From assembly GCF_003672135.1 (NCBI RefSeq), contig NC_039513.1:8494833-8558832 (forward strand): 64,000 bases of DNA. The letters are read 5' to 3'. The notes beneath the pieces were generated by a model that had not been told where the DNA came from, made no database searches, and saw nothing but the letters and a program-made list of their open reading frames with translations. How positions within the stretch are numbered: the first letter of the stretch is position 1; each line of letters begins with the position of its first letter. This DNA comes from Ooceraea biroi. Its lineage: Eukaryota; Arthropoda; Insecta; Hymenoptera; Formicidae. The position numbers and the translations under genes were made by a program. Shown one piece after another: positions 1 to 49,400 of the stretch.

Positions 1-206
1 CAAGACGTTGCTGAAGGAGGTGGACATGAAGGAAGGTAAGCATGAAATTTACACGATTTATGCGATTGTTCGATTTTATATTTAATTAATTAATTCAATT
101 AAATGATTTGTCGGTTATTTCAGACGAGCTCAGAGAGGAGAAGGAAAAGTACAAGGCGGTCTGCGACGACATGGACGCGACGTTCGCCGAGATGACAGGA
201 TACTAG
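1..206 (+). CDS. Tropomyosin, 3' end only (exons 1-35 and 124-206)
   Basis: Partial at the left edge. Exon 1-35 ends at a GTAAGC donor; a TTTCAG acceptor opens the last exon at 124, and TAG is at 204-206. The spliced reading frame gives KTLLKEVDMKED, then EKYKAVCDDMDATFAEMTGY. This is the C-terminal end of an insect tropomyosin, the coiled-coil dimer that lies along actin filaments and gates myosin access; this end forms the head-to-tail overlap with the next dimer. The last intron is phase 1 and the last exon is 83 nt, both identical to the next gene (1584-3072), so the two are tandem paralogues. Which insect tropomyosin (Tm1-like or Tm2-like) cannot be decided from about 39 residues. The possibility that this is a shared alternative 3' end is unlikely, because the next gene has its own start and complete exon set. 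Confidence 0.88.
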
Positions 207-627
207 CAGTCCCATGGAGAAGCAGGCTCACGTTGTTTCGCTCTCGTTATGCTCCCACGCTTCTCTCCGCTTGTTCGTGAACGTGTAACGTTCGTTAACG
301 CGCTTAGATGCTGCGAGTGGTTCTGCCGTGCGAAGTGCCATGAGCGACGTTCGAAATAATCCGCTTCGCGCAATAATCCATTGATGGACAAGGCATGCAA
401 TACCGCTTGCTATTAAAACTGCTTCGCTTCGTGCAACAGCTTGCCAAGATCGACGGGCAACTGGTTCACGGTCGCTCGTGGTTCGCTATGTCGATCGAAG
501 ATTCACCGTTTCGTCTATCTTCTTTTCTTTCAGAGGCGTTGGACGGACTTGCTGACATCCGCTATGCGCGCATAAGATCACGATACCGCGCGCCCTTTTT
601 ATCATTCTATGTAAGATGCGTATTTTC

Positions 628-633
628 AATAAA
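628..633 (+). terminator. Candidate poly(A) signal of the first tropomyosin gene
   Basis: AATAAA lies about 420 nt after the stop at 206 and is followed by a T-rich stretch at 646-670. It is the first canonical signal seen downstream, so the 3' UTR would be about 450 nt. No transcript evidence is available. Confidence 0.45.
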
Positions 634-689
634 CGGTACCACGAATTCTCTTTTGTGTGTCTTTATTCCTCATGTATCGGATTGCTAAT

Positions 690-1583
690 AAATAACAGAA
701 ATGATGGACATTACTTTTTGATTTTATTCAGGAATTATGCTTTTTGTACATAACATCTTAAACATTTAAAATATTTATTTCTGATTTAAATAATATTGTC
801 ATAAAATATTAAGATTAGAAAAAGACATATAATAATACTTTACCATTTATTACCGTGCGTTACAAATATTACTGGAATGCAGAAAGTTAATCTTAAATCA
901 CAAAATATGTACGTTATCATGAAATATATTTTAATACGTGATAGTTACCGAGTAGATATAGTGCAAGATAAATGTTTAGACGATGTATCTGCGATCGGCA
1001 ACAAGCATCGGGATAAAGCACACCGTTGCTTTAAGAAGTCCAAGAATTCGTTTGAGCCTAACTAAAGCGTCGATCGTTTTTCTTCTTTTGCATTGCATTG
1101 AGCCTATAAAGCATTGTCCTCATCGGTCACTGAGTACAGTAACCCGCGAGCATTGCATTTGATGCTTCACACACTCGTTTCCAAAGTCGTTTGCAAATTC
1201 TGTTTAACAAAACGTGATATAATTAAGTTTAATCATTATTGTTGTACTCAGCAAGGAGATCTCAAAGTGAAAGTGTTTTATGTACATGTATCCAAGAAAT
1301 GTCGCGAGAACATCATTAATTAACAAAAAGATATAAAACATAAAAACAGCAATCATAGAAATATAAAAAATTATTCGAAGAATAGCCTCACGATAAAAAG
1401 AGAGAGAGAGAGAGAGATTTAATTAATAAAATCTTCCTGTGAAACATTACAAATTATTAAGATAATTTAATTATAAGCGTAACAATTCGCAGGATCAGTA
1501 AACTCATCAAAAATTTAATTAACGCAATATTACTGATTCGGTTTGAAAGAAGAATATTTTTGCAATTATCCTCCAGCGGAATC
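690..1583. other. AT-rich spacer between the tropomyosin genes
   Basis: About 0.9 kb with no recognisable coding exon. It contains a short (GA)n run near 1399-1417. The promoter and 5' UTR of the downstream tropomyosin must lie here, unless its 5' UTR is spliced from further away, but no convincing core promoter motif was seen. Confidence 0.5.
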
Positions 1584-3072
1584 ATGAACGCTATCAAAAA
1601 ACAACTACAAACGCTGAAGTTGGAGAAGGATCTCGCGATGGACAAAGCTGATCTGTGCGATCAACAGGCGAAGGAAGCAAATCGGCGGGAAGAGAAGCTT
1701 CGGGATGAGGTTCGCGAACTGGCGAAGAAGCTGGTGCAAATGGAGCACGATCTGGAAGTGAGCAAGACGCAGCTGTTAAGATCGAACAGGAGCCTCGAGA
1801 TGAAGGAAAGGATCTATATCGTGGTCAGTGAATCAGAAAAGTATATCGCGCTTTATTGATTCGTTTCACATTCCGCCTTTTATCAATCGCGAAATTGCAG
1901 ACGCAGTCGGAGCTGGCTGTGCTCAATAGGAAAATGCAGCAGCGCGTGCAGAATCTAGAGAAATCCGAGGAGCGACGTTTGTCGGCTCAAGCAAAGCTCG
2001 CGCAGGCCATGGAGACCGCGGAAGATGCAAAGCGGTACAAATATCTACATTAAATTTTTCCTTGGCATATTTTTTCCTACAGCATACGTAAAATTCTTTT
2101 CTTCAACATTAATAATTAGGATTTGAATTTTCATTGGTATCTGTCACGAGAGCGTTATAATCGTAAAGTGATCCTTACGCAGCATCTGCAAAGTCCTGGA
2201 GAACAGGAGCAAGCAGGACGAAGAACGAATGGATCAACTGATGACACGATTGAAGGAGGCGAGGCTTATTGCTGAGGACGCCGATACGAAATCCGACGAG
2301 ATCTCGAGAAAATTGGCGTTCGTCGAGGACGAGCTCGAGACGGCGGAGGAAAGGGTTAAATCGAGCGAGGCGTACGTATCGCACGCGATTCTCTAAATAT
2401 AGAGGCTGCGTTCTTTCTTTCCTGCTGAATCCTTTCTCGTCTATTCTCAGTTTGTCTAAACTGTCTAAAGCATTTCGCAAAACGTATCCTGTTTTCAAAG
2501 ATATCCTTGCGAGGAAACTTTATATAATCAATAAGCCTCGCGTGGATATCTTTTAATCGTTATTACTTTTGCATTGCATTGTTTTAGGAAAATTCTCGAG
2601 AGGGAAGATGAATTATTCATCGTCGGCAATATATTAAAATCTTTAGAGGTGTCTGAGGAGAAAGTAAAAATTCTTTTACATTCGTCTCATATTTTTTTTT
2701 ATTCTGTGTATTCTGAAAATTGAAAGAATAAAATAAGACTGTTCGTCGCAGGCTAATCAAAGGGTGGAGGAGTTTAAAGCACAGTTGAAAGAATTAAAAA
2801 TCAAGTTAAAGTCTGTCGAGAAACGTGCCATAATCGCCGAGAAGACCGTCAAGATATTCACGAAAGAGATGGACAAGAGAGAAGGTGATAATCATATTCT
2901 ATTTATATTTTCGTAAAGTTTTATTAATTTTTCATTTTTTTCATCAATATAGTATATTAACAATTATTTAATTATTGTTCATATTTTAGATTACCTGTTG
3001 AAAGAGAAGGAAAAATACAAATTTATCTGTGACGATCTGGATTCCACGTTCTCTGAGCTAACGGGATACTAA
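1584..3072 (+). CDS. Tropomyosin paralogue, complete, six exons
   Basis: Join of 1584-1823, 1901-2034, 2183-2371, 2588-2663, 2752-2884 and 2990-3072. All introns are GT-AG, under about 220 nt, and in compatible phases. The coding length is 855 nt, giving 284 residues, the canonical long tropomyosin length. I chose the ATG at 1584 over one at 1560 because insect tropomyosins start MDAIKKK and this reads MNAIKKQLQTLKLEKD. Other family blocks visible are AMDKADLCDQQAKEAN, LNRKMQQ, LEKSEERR, RKLAFVEDELE, LKSLEVSEEK, and the end EKYKFICDDLDSTFSELTGY. The product is an actin-binding parallel coiled coil with seven-residue hydrophobic periodicity throughout. It diverges from muscle tropomyosins at several normally conserved places, for example ELFIVGNILKSLE where family members have EELKVVGNSLKSLE. 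It is therefore a derived paralogue rather than a recent copy. Expression and muscle or cytoskeletal use cannot be told from sequence. Confidence 0.93.
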
Positions 3073-3161
3073 AACAATTTTTGCATAAAGGAATCCGTTA
3101 TTTCTCTTCGAGAGATTTTCACGAATATAAATATAATCATAAAATTCTCATGTGCACGTTT

Positions 3162-3195
3162 AATAAACATCATCTCATGAGGTTCGTTCAATAAA
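3162..3195 (+). terminator. Two poly(A) signals of the complete tropomyosin
   Basis: AATAAA occurs at 3162-3167 and again at 3190-3195, 90 and 118 nt after the stop codon. Either gives a very short 3' UTR. The second sits only 30 bp from the likely poly(A) signal of the convergent Dscam2 gene. Confidence 0.6.
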
Positions 3196-3224
3196 TACAC
3201 CCTTCGTACTTTACACGATATCAA

Positions 3225-3230
3225 TTTATT
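3225..3230 (-). terminator. Candidate distal poly(A) signal of Dscam2
   Basis: TTTATT on the + strand reads AATAAA on the - strand. It is the only canonical AATAAA I found on the - strand between the Dscam2 stop (6410) and the tropomyosin 3' end. This would make a 3' UTR of about 3.2 kb. Cleavage at a non-canonical signal further upstream is possible. Confidence 0.4.
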
Positions 3231-6200
3231 TAATCGATTCTACGATCAACACAATGCATCGAAACGCCGTACCACAGATTTAATACAGTTTAAATTTAAA
3301 TCGCACATTTTTTTTAATCGTACAACCTCCGATCGCAGAACGGAGAAAGAATTTCATCGAGAGCCCTTGCGACGACTCCTGTGCAATCTCGCACTACACT
3401 CCTGCCCCTTTTTACAATGACGTTAATCGTAGTCACAAGTAACAATTGTCCGTTTGATTTGTTCACCTGCCTCCATCCATATCGATGCAACAATTAAAGT
3501 GCATTCTCCGAGCTGCACGGATTATCGCTGAGAGTGATGTGGGTTGCACTGAGTTGTGTCACCGCATCATCCTTCGAGGACCGTGTAACTGTTTCGTCGC
3601 GTCCAACAAAAAAACCGACCGAAACCACCCTGTCGCGAGACCTTGCTGAGCGTCCCAGAGCGTCGAGTGCAATCAGATAAATAGAAAGACCGTCTAATCG
3701 AGATTTGGCTCGTGTAAAAAAATTCGTCGCAGTGTAAAAAATTCGTTGATCAGTTGATGTCCGAGATCGTTGGTCGTTTGTTTCCATGTTGTCGAGGCTG
3801 TCGTATCCTCGCGTGATCCTTGCGCGATTACGGTAACGAAGAGAACTGGTCCCGGGAGGGTTGCGACGAGGGATCGATTGACAGAACTCGGTCCGGTTCC
3901 ATGACGCAAGAAAAATGTACAAAAATCGTGTCGACGAGAGAGTGTCCGGCAACCGCGCCACGACGAATCGCGCTTCGTCCACTCCGAAGGTCGTCCCATC
4001 ATCGAATTAATCGAACACTACGAGTTTGATTGACGTGCTTCCCTTATATACATTAACGTAACGTAACGTAGCGTCGTACATGCGGTATGCACGCGCCTTG
4101 ATGCCCGTGTACTCAAATATATGTATTTATATACGTATAACTATGTATATATATTATGTATATGTGGCCTCGTCTTCGTAGTGTCGCGCACGCAGCTTTC
4201 ATCAAACTCATTGGCATTGGTTACTTCACACGAAATCTCGAAGAAAAATCGCTCGCGGTATTTCGCGGCGCGATCAGAATTCTCGTTAACTTCTCTCAGT
4301 TCCCGTGAGATCAAAGTTACCCTCGATGTGTATATAATACACATGTATGTGTGTGTGTCTGCGGTAAATCCGGAGCGATCCCCTTAAAGCGCTCGAATTA
4401 ATTGAGAAGTAGAAGAGTGTATATACGCCATCACAGGTATTCGAATATAAAACACCGTATACTTAATTATTTAGAGCGACGCTTGTCGGCAGTGGGGTCG
4501 AGAAAGAGGGAGGGCTGGAAATCGAGTGGCAGGAACGTTACTTTGACCAGATAAAAGTTACAAAACGCTCCTTTTTTCCGTTGGTCTCGCAGCGTGTAAA
4601 GCGATCTCAAAGCGGTACTTTACACGTAAAAGTAGTCTGGTAAAGTAGTCTGCGTAATGGCAGTGTCGTGTGGAAGTATCGGAAGCACTCTCGGCGCGTG
4701 GTAGCACGTGCGCGCGTTTAATTAACACTAATGGCAATTTCATTAGTACTTTCGAGTTTCAGTCTGATAGAGAGGAAGCGCTTCAATTGGCGCTCGACCT
4801 GTGTCGCATGACAGTGGGATTGGCCGCGTCGTGGTCGTCGAAGTGTCGAGGTGCGCGACATTACAAGAGCGAGAGAGAAGGAGAGAATTCATGTTGAGAG
4901 AATGAGAGGAGAGACGACTATTCGCGGCTCTCTTTTTTTTCAAGCGCTTCTACCGAAATCCACGATCGAAATTCACGTGCGATCTCGCCGTGATCTCGGC
5001 GCTTCAATTGGCGCTCGATTCCCTCGCGATCGTATCGCGCTCCGCGCACGAAAAACATTCTACATAGAAGTCTTAGAATTAATAACGGACTTAAAGTAAT
5101 CAACGGTGCTATTCGTACGCATATATAAACTTTACAACAGAGCCCAACCGTCGACGATCCGTCTTGGAGACTTGGGAGAGTCGCGGTGTCTTCTCCGATC
5201 CGCTTTCGTATATTTCATTATGATTCTAATATTTGCGCGCCGAATACAGACGGGCATCATCCTCGGGGTGGCGAGAGCTTCGGGCTGCTTTCTTACGCAT
5301 TCACACGGAAGAGAAAAACGGAAACACTTTTCGTAATGTGCAAGCTGGACATGTATAAACAATATATTGCAATAAATGTCACAGAAATAGTCGATAAGAG
5401 AAGATTTAGGATGCAAAAAGCGGCGTGAAATTTATGCACGTGACAAATCGACACAAATGAAAGGAGAAATTCGTCGTTTGAAAATAATTTCGATGAGGGT
5501 GTCGCGGATGCAAGCCTGCCACGTCTCTCGCTCGTAACACGCGAAGGACTCTCCCGTGCTCTGTTCGTACGATTTAAGTCTTTGGTCTCGAATGGATCGC
5601 CCGCTGGCGAACGACTCGCAGCGGTCTGAGCAAATTGTCGTTTTGGCACGCATTCGCACATGCGACTCGGCGATCATCCACGCATCCGGACACGGAACTC
5701 ACTCACGCACTCCACGCACGTGTATTATCTGGCGCCTCGTGTCACAGACGAGGAGGATGCGTCTCTCGAAAACGCTGTCGGACGCCGGCTTTTCCGGCCA
5801 GCTCTCGCGCGACTCGATCAACGAGGAAATACGTTTATAGAAGAACAAATCTACATTTTCTCCCCGCACCCCTCATCGGCTATGCATTATTGACTAGATA
5901 TCCTGGAGGAGCTAACGCGCGCGAGAAATGCGAAAGCCGCGTTTGCGATCGTAAAATCGTTACAAAAACAGTCGTAAATCGAGTCACGACAGCTCAATTA
6001 AACAATGTTGAGAGTGAAGACTTTAATAAATTCGAAAAGTGTATGTGTGTGTATGCGAGTGCGTGCGTGTGATTTTTCTCTCCATTGGCTCGACGACGAC
6101 GCGTCTGTTCTTCTATACCCGTCCATCCTCGTTGCCTCGATCCTCCTAGCGATCTTATCTATGCACGTCTCTCTCTATTCGATCATCGTTAACGAGTAGA

Positions 6201-6409
6201 ACGTAATTTACCTATCGTCGCTAGAAACATGTCCCGTGACGCAAGTAAGCGTAGCCACGGGTGAATCCACGACGGACATGAAGGGAAGAGATCAATTTAC
6301 CTAACGTTTGGCCCACGGACTCGAGGGACAGGGCCAGGAGGGGTGATCGCTATGGTGAGGGTGTGATACCGGGGCGCGGGAGACAGAGAAGGAGAGAGAG
6401 ATAGCCAGA
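3231..6409 (-). other. Dscam2: Probable Dscam2 3' UTR
   Basis: This 3.2 kb lies between the Dscam2 stop codon and the first clear - strand poly(A) signal. It shows no domain-bearing reading frame on either strand; the open frames here are short and low in family-like composition. A Pumilio-type TGTATATA occurs on the - strand at 4045-4052. Long 3' UTRs are common for neuronal receptors in insects, but the exact 3' end is inferred. Confidence 0.4.
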
Positions 6410-43453
<37,044 letters not shown>

Positions 43454-46400
43454 CTGCACAGAAAAGTGTATACTCTTAATTGTTGGACGAAGAACAATTC
43501 AACGATGTATTACTACGCGAATAGTTCCCGCCTAGACGTGCGATACGAGCGCTCCTGTGATTAACCAATAGGATACATTAATCGATGTCGATAATGTAAA
43601 TTACATCTTTCATAAAGGGAAGATTACAACGTGGAGCGATTCCTCGCGATTTCACGTGCTGGCCTGTGGAAAACAGTTATCTGACGGATCACGCGGTATG
43701 TTTATTATTACCTATTATAAATAGCGCATTGGATTCAAATAGCAACCCACGTAGAAATTGCCGAGGTTGTTTAACTGGCCCAACATTGGCCTAGTATTGG
43801 TAGCCCAGAGTACGGCAGCGGCGTTACACTCCAGTGTCGGATCTGTACTGGCACAATACTGGCGGCCAGTACTGCAAAGAGTTGGCAGACAGTCTTGTCC
43901 CAGTGCTTATTAAAAACCGGGCCATGTGACGGGCCATTATAAAATACAGACATGGACCAGTACTGGTTGCGAGACAGGCCATGCTTCGGCAACCGACACA
44001 GACCCAGCATTCGACTACATACATTGCCGATAATATATAACTAGCAACACAGGCACGCGCCACGCGCGCTATAAATAAAATAAGAAATGAAAAAAAATAA
44101 AAATAATATAATAAATACAATTGTCGATATAACCGCACTGACAGCCACTATGGCATTCTGACATTCGCAACACGAAGTTCGAGTCACACGAAATTCGTCG
44201 CGGAAAAGAGGCCTCAATATTCGATAAAAAAGAACTTCACGAAGTTAACACGCCTTTTTTAGAACAGGATTATAACAATATATTGATTCACCAGCGACCG
44301 ATAGATGGCCAGATCAGGCGTGACGTTCTCGCTAGAAACATTTGCGTTATCACGTATAAATAACCATCCGGAAAACCGATTTAACATCTTTTTCTTTTAA
44401 ACGCGATATTAATTCACGCGACATTTACAAAATGATTTTACTAATGTTGTTTGCATTAGTCTTTGTTTATAATATTTAAGTCACAAATACAAATAGTACA
44501 AAATACATATTATATATATATATATATAAAAATACATTTATACATTAATACATTAATTGGTCCACTTCTATGCCCAATGCTGGTGCAGTTATTTACCGAA
44601 TACTGGTCCATATATTATTGCCAGTGTCGGATCAGTACTGGCAATTAAGTACGGCATGGCGTTACACTCCTGTGTCGAATCTGTACTGCCACGATGGCAA
44701 ACGGTGCAGTCCCAGTATTGGACCGTTTTGAAATTTCTGCGTGGGAAGATACGTATTTGTGTTAAGAATGGGCTGGGCGAGATGTTTCGCAAAAACATCT
44801 AAAAATTGTCTCCGACGAAAATGGTCTCAAAAATTCCGAGATGGTAGTCCGAAGAATCTTAACATTTTTATCTTCTTTTTGCACCATCATGTTGAGCTAC
44901 ATCATCAGTGGCAAAAGCACCGTGAGTTAAGCGTCGTACGTCGCTTTAATGCGTCGCAATACGCGATAGATACATAACACGAGCGATAATGAACTCGCTT
45001 ATAACGCCTGCGACGCGCGTCGCAGGCACGCTCGGCGCTGGAAGCCAGCCGGAAGCGGGGTATCACGGTGACGGCCAGTCGTATCAGCCGGAAAACAGTT
45101 TGACAAGTTCCAAAGTGGATTAATCAACGTGCCTCGCGTGCCGGTCGCGTCGCCGATCGAACGATACGTCGAGCAAGTTATTCTCCTCCCCCCCCCCTCT
45201 CCCCTCTCCCCGACCACCCCGGGTTCCTCCCCCTCCGGTGTAAACGCTTTGATCGAGGGCGTGAGAGCACGAGTCAGCAACTACTTGCTGCCTCTTGTAT
45301 CGTTAGCGGGCACCTGCCGTCGGTTAATAACTCCCCATCCCCTGCAACCCCCTGCGGCGCGCGCGACTGCATCCCGCCGTGTCAATGTTACGGCGAAACT
45401 TGCGAGCCGCGCGCTCGCAAATTTCGGGATGCTCGGCCCACGCTCAGTCCCGCGGTTGCGCTCGTACTTCCGCTCGACTGGAGCCCGAAACTGCTATAAC
45501 GCTTTGCTATGCCGCTAATAGGGCCGCGTAATTCCGCGCCTTCCTGCAGTCGGATCTCTTGGCCTCGGCGCTCTGATTGAGTATTTAGTATTTGTTTAAT
45601 GCTTCCCTAATTAATCTCTGATGAGTATCCTTGTTCGAGATCGTTATGCTCTTTCGCCCTCTTCATCCAAATCCGTGTCGGGATTGCCCGGAAGATGTAT
45701 TAAAATTTCGCGAGCCGGTTTACGCCGACCCGCTGCCTCCCCGTCGTCGGCCTGACAGCCGCGATTTACGCGAGAACCGGAAAACGTCAAGACAAACGGT
45801 TAATCGTGCTGATTTACGGCCGGATCGGAGAAATTGCAGACGCGGGCGAAATTGGCCAGGTAAACGAAACTTGCGTCAGTCGCTCCGATATTGCGTATCT
45901 TAAAGCCCGCATTACTCAAGCCTGGAAGCAGCCGGAGGTAAAACGCGAAACTCATAACGACGTTCGCACTAGGGCACCCGTCGTAACTCGTTTATAACGA
46001 CGTTCGAGAGGAGGGAAACGCGCGCCGTCGTTTCCGGCCGAATTTCGTAATGCCGTCGAGCGCGCAACGCGCGCGGCATACAAAACACAAAGTATGCAAA
46101 TCTCTGGTACGCGCGAAGAGGATGGACGGAGGGTGCGAGAGAGGAGGAGAGAGACGGAGGCAGAGGGAATTGAAATCCCCCATCGTGGTGTCCGGCAATT
46201 ACGCTCGCCGTCACGCCGACCGGCTCCCAGCATCGTGTGCGTCTCTCTCTTTCTCTCTCTCTCGCACGCGCGCGCTACTTAATTACTAATTCCGCGCGAG
46301 CGTTAGCGCCCAGAGCTCTCGGGTGTAATTCCGACCGGCGTCGCGCCGATTTTCGAAGGCGTCGCGACGACCGCCTTAATTGGCAGAAAATTCATTACAC

Positions 46401-49400
46401 GTTGTGCGCGTGCGTGCCCGACGTCGTTAACGGGAAATTCGGACGTACGAGTCACGCGAAAGGAATTGTCGCTCGTCCACCAGCTGCGCCGGGGAGGAAA
46501 TCGAATTAATTTTACGCGTTTATATACAACGTGCGCAGCGCGTTCGTTAAACCTCCCGTAAAAAATTATCCCGTGAAAATCGGGCGAGATGTACTAGAGT
46601 CCGGGTTTACGTGCGCATCCGGTCCAGTTTCCCGTATCGATTCCCGCGTTTGTCGCCACCCCCTCGCGGAGACGGTCTTTTTTCGGGACATACACCAATC
46701 TTATTGCCCGAGCTGCCGTTGCATGGACTCGTGTCAACATCCCGCCTTCGTGACGCGTCCTCGAGGAGATTTACCTAGTGACGTGGAAAATCGAAGAGTC
46801 GAAGGAGCCGGTCGCGCCGAGCGAGCGAACACCGGCAAGATTGAACGCGCCGCTCGGTGCTCAAAGTGACTGGCCGTCACGAGGGGATGCATTTAGTGAC
46901 AGAGACGGACAGACGGAGCCGAGCAGCGAGTAAGAGGCGCAACGGCAACCAGGAATACGAACGGGGGTCGGGAGAGAGAGAACGAAGTGGAGAAACGAAG
47001 AGGCAAGAGGGAGCGAGGCGAGGAGGCGAGACGGAGGGCGAGAGAGGGTGCAGTCGGTGGGTAATAGCTCCCTATTACCATAACGCTTGGCTAAGCCGGC
47101 TAATCGGTTCCGCTTATGCCGACCGGCAAATTATTATTAATCACATTGCGCATGGATTACCGTTTATATGCGTCTATGACACGGTGGCATTTGCACTTTG
47201 CGTCGCGTTACGTTAGCCGTGTCGCGTCGCAGTTGCGCTGGCTTTTAGCGTCGCGTATTTGCCTACCTATGCACCCTTCATCCTTTGACGAGAGAACTGT
47301 ATATTTATACGTATATAGACACATATATATATACACACACACACATATATATATTGCATATTGGCGGATGCTCCCGACTACGTGCGCGCAGCGTAACTCC
47401 TAATTTTCCCAGTTTCGCCAGCGCAACCCGGACGCATCATTTTTGAAATCCCGGGCGATGCCGCTCGTTACGAAATTGTCCTGCGAACATGATCATACGG
47501 TTTATCCAGTTCGTCATTTGCTGCTGAGCTTCTGCCGTCGTTGCTCCATTTCACTTGTTATTATTAAACGTGATGAATTATTATTTATTACTGTACCGAG
47601 TTTTGAAGAAGAGCATGCACCGGATGTGCTCGCGCAGCGTACCGAATGCACCTTTCATTTTCCCATGGCTCCGCAAATTGACGTAATCGCGTTAATTTAA
47701 TTAATCGTTATTGGCGAGTTCGTCGGTCTCGAGGTCACACCTCGAGCTACCTCTTTGACGCGCTCCAATCCCGGAAATGGACACGTTTTAAAACGCTCGA
47801 AGGACACGCTTCGGTGGAGCCATTAGGTGCGGGAAATCTCCTCTCGCGGCCGCCTCTCCCAGGGGCGATCTCCTCTCGTGCGGTCGTGCGGGTCAGCTCC
47901 CGAAATCCGAGCTCGAGCGGGATTTCTATCATCGCTCCGGACTTTGCTCTCGCTCACCATGAAGCATTCGTATCGGCGGTGGTGAGTTCGGTGAGCAAAA
48001 GGAGAGATCCGTGTGCTACGTACTACGGGAATCAATAGGCGGAACAAACTGTAGGAGGGTAGAGGTCTCCGGTAAGATTGAATTTGCAGACTCCGAGTTC
48101 TCGAACGAGGGGCGAATCCCGGAGAAAAGGTGGAGGAGAGGGCAACGCCGGGGCTTGATAAGAGTCCACAGTCTCGCGACGTCGGTTTCCTCCTCTCGCG
48201 ATCCTTCGTGTCTTCCTCTTCCTCTATTTTCCCTCTGCTTCTCTCTCTCTCTGCTCCTCTCACAAAAGAGCCCCTGATGTTTGCTCTGCCTATCAAGACG
48301 GCAATTATTTGATCCGGCTAGTGGAACGTATCCCTCGAACCTTTTCCTCGCTCTCGTAGTGCTCTACTCTCGGCTCACCGGTGTTTCAGTGTGTTCTGAT
48401 TCATCAGAATTTAATTCTGTGGATCTCGAGGGACCATTAATTCTTCTCCGTGGAGAACGTGATTTTGCACGGTGTTGCTACGTGGACGTACGACTACGCG
48501 AGATCGCACAATGCTCAACGAGGATCGCTAAAAAAAAAGTAGTGCACCAATTCTCCGAAAGTATAAAAAAGACTTTTAGCAGAATCTTAGTTTCTGAGTG
48601 CTATGATTTAACATCGTACAATTTAACATATTACTTCCAATCTCCGGTGTGTATTTTCCATTACGAAAATTAAAAACAAAAAATAACAGAAAGAATAGAA
48701 AAATCTGTCAACATCAAACTAGTCACCAGTTATTCTTATATTTATTGCTGTTTCCTTGATAATCTTCGTTAGACATTATATGGATTAAAAGAAGAAAAAT
48801 GTTTTCGTGAGTATGGTGAAAGAAAGACAAAAGAAGCTTTTAAAAATTAAACTTTAAATATTATCTAAGTGAATTTTATTCAACTTAAATAGCTATAAAG
48901 AAATTACTAATTTTCGGCTTGAGAAACCGCGTTGCAAGAGAAATGACTCTTTCGAAGGAAGTTTTGGCATCATCACAATTGGCATGCTATTATTAGCATG
49001 CTCTTTTATTATCAGTGACAGAATATTGACATAATCCACAGATATACAGTAAACGAAGCATACGTCTCTCAATTGCATATTAATATAGAAATTCGCATGT
49101 AGACAGAAAGTGCCATTTCCATTCGGGAACTTTAGCAGATCGCTGGATCTCCCATTTCACGAATAATAAAGACTATGTCGAAACTACTCGCGGGAAGAAG
49201 TTGAGAAGTCGATAGCCGAAGGGAAAAAAGGAGAGGGAGCGGGTGAGCGGGGTGCGCGACGGACGAACGAGTCGTTTTACGAGCCGATGCGACACTTGGC
49301 TCTCGCGCACACGCAAGTCGGAATGGAAGACGGCAACAAGTTGAGGAAGTTGTTTCAGGCGCTTCGGAACGAGACGGGGATCGTTCTTGAAAAACTATGG

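Noticed and set aside
43824..44138. Hydrophobic - strand frame starting MRLYRQLYLLYYFYFF, considered as the missing Dscam2 signal-peptide exon
   Set aside because: It lies inside the repetitive element 43746-44745, has no charged-hydrophobic-cleavage pattern typical of a signal peptide, and no fitting phase-1 donor to join the Ig1 exon was seen.
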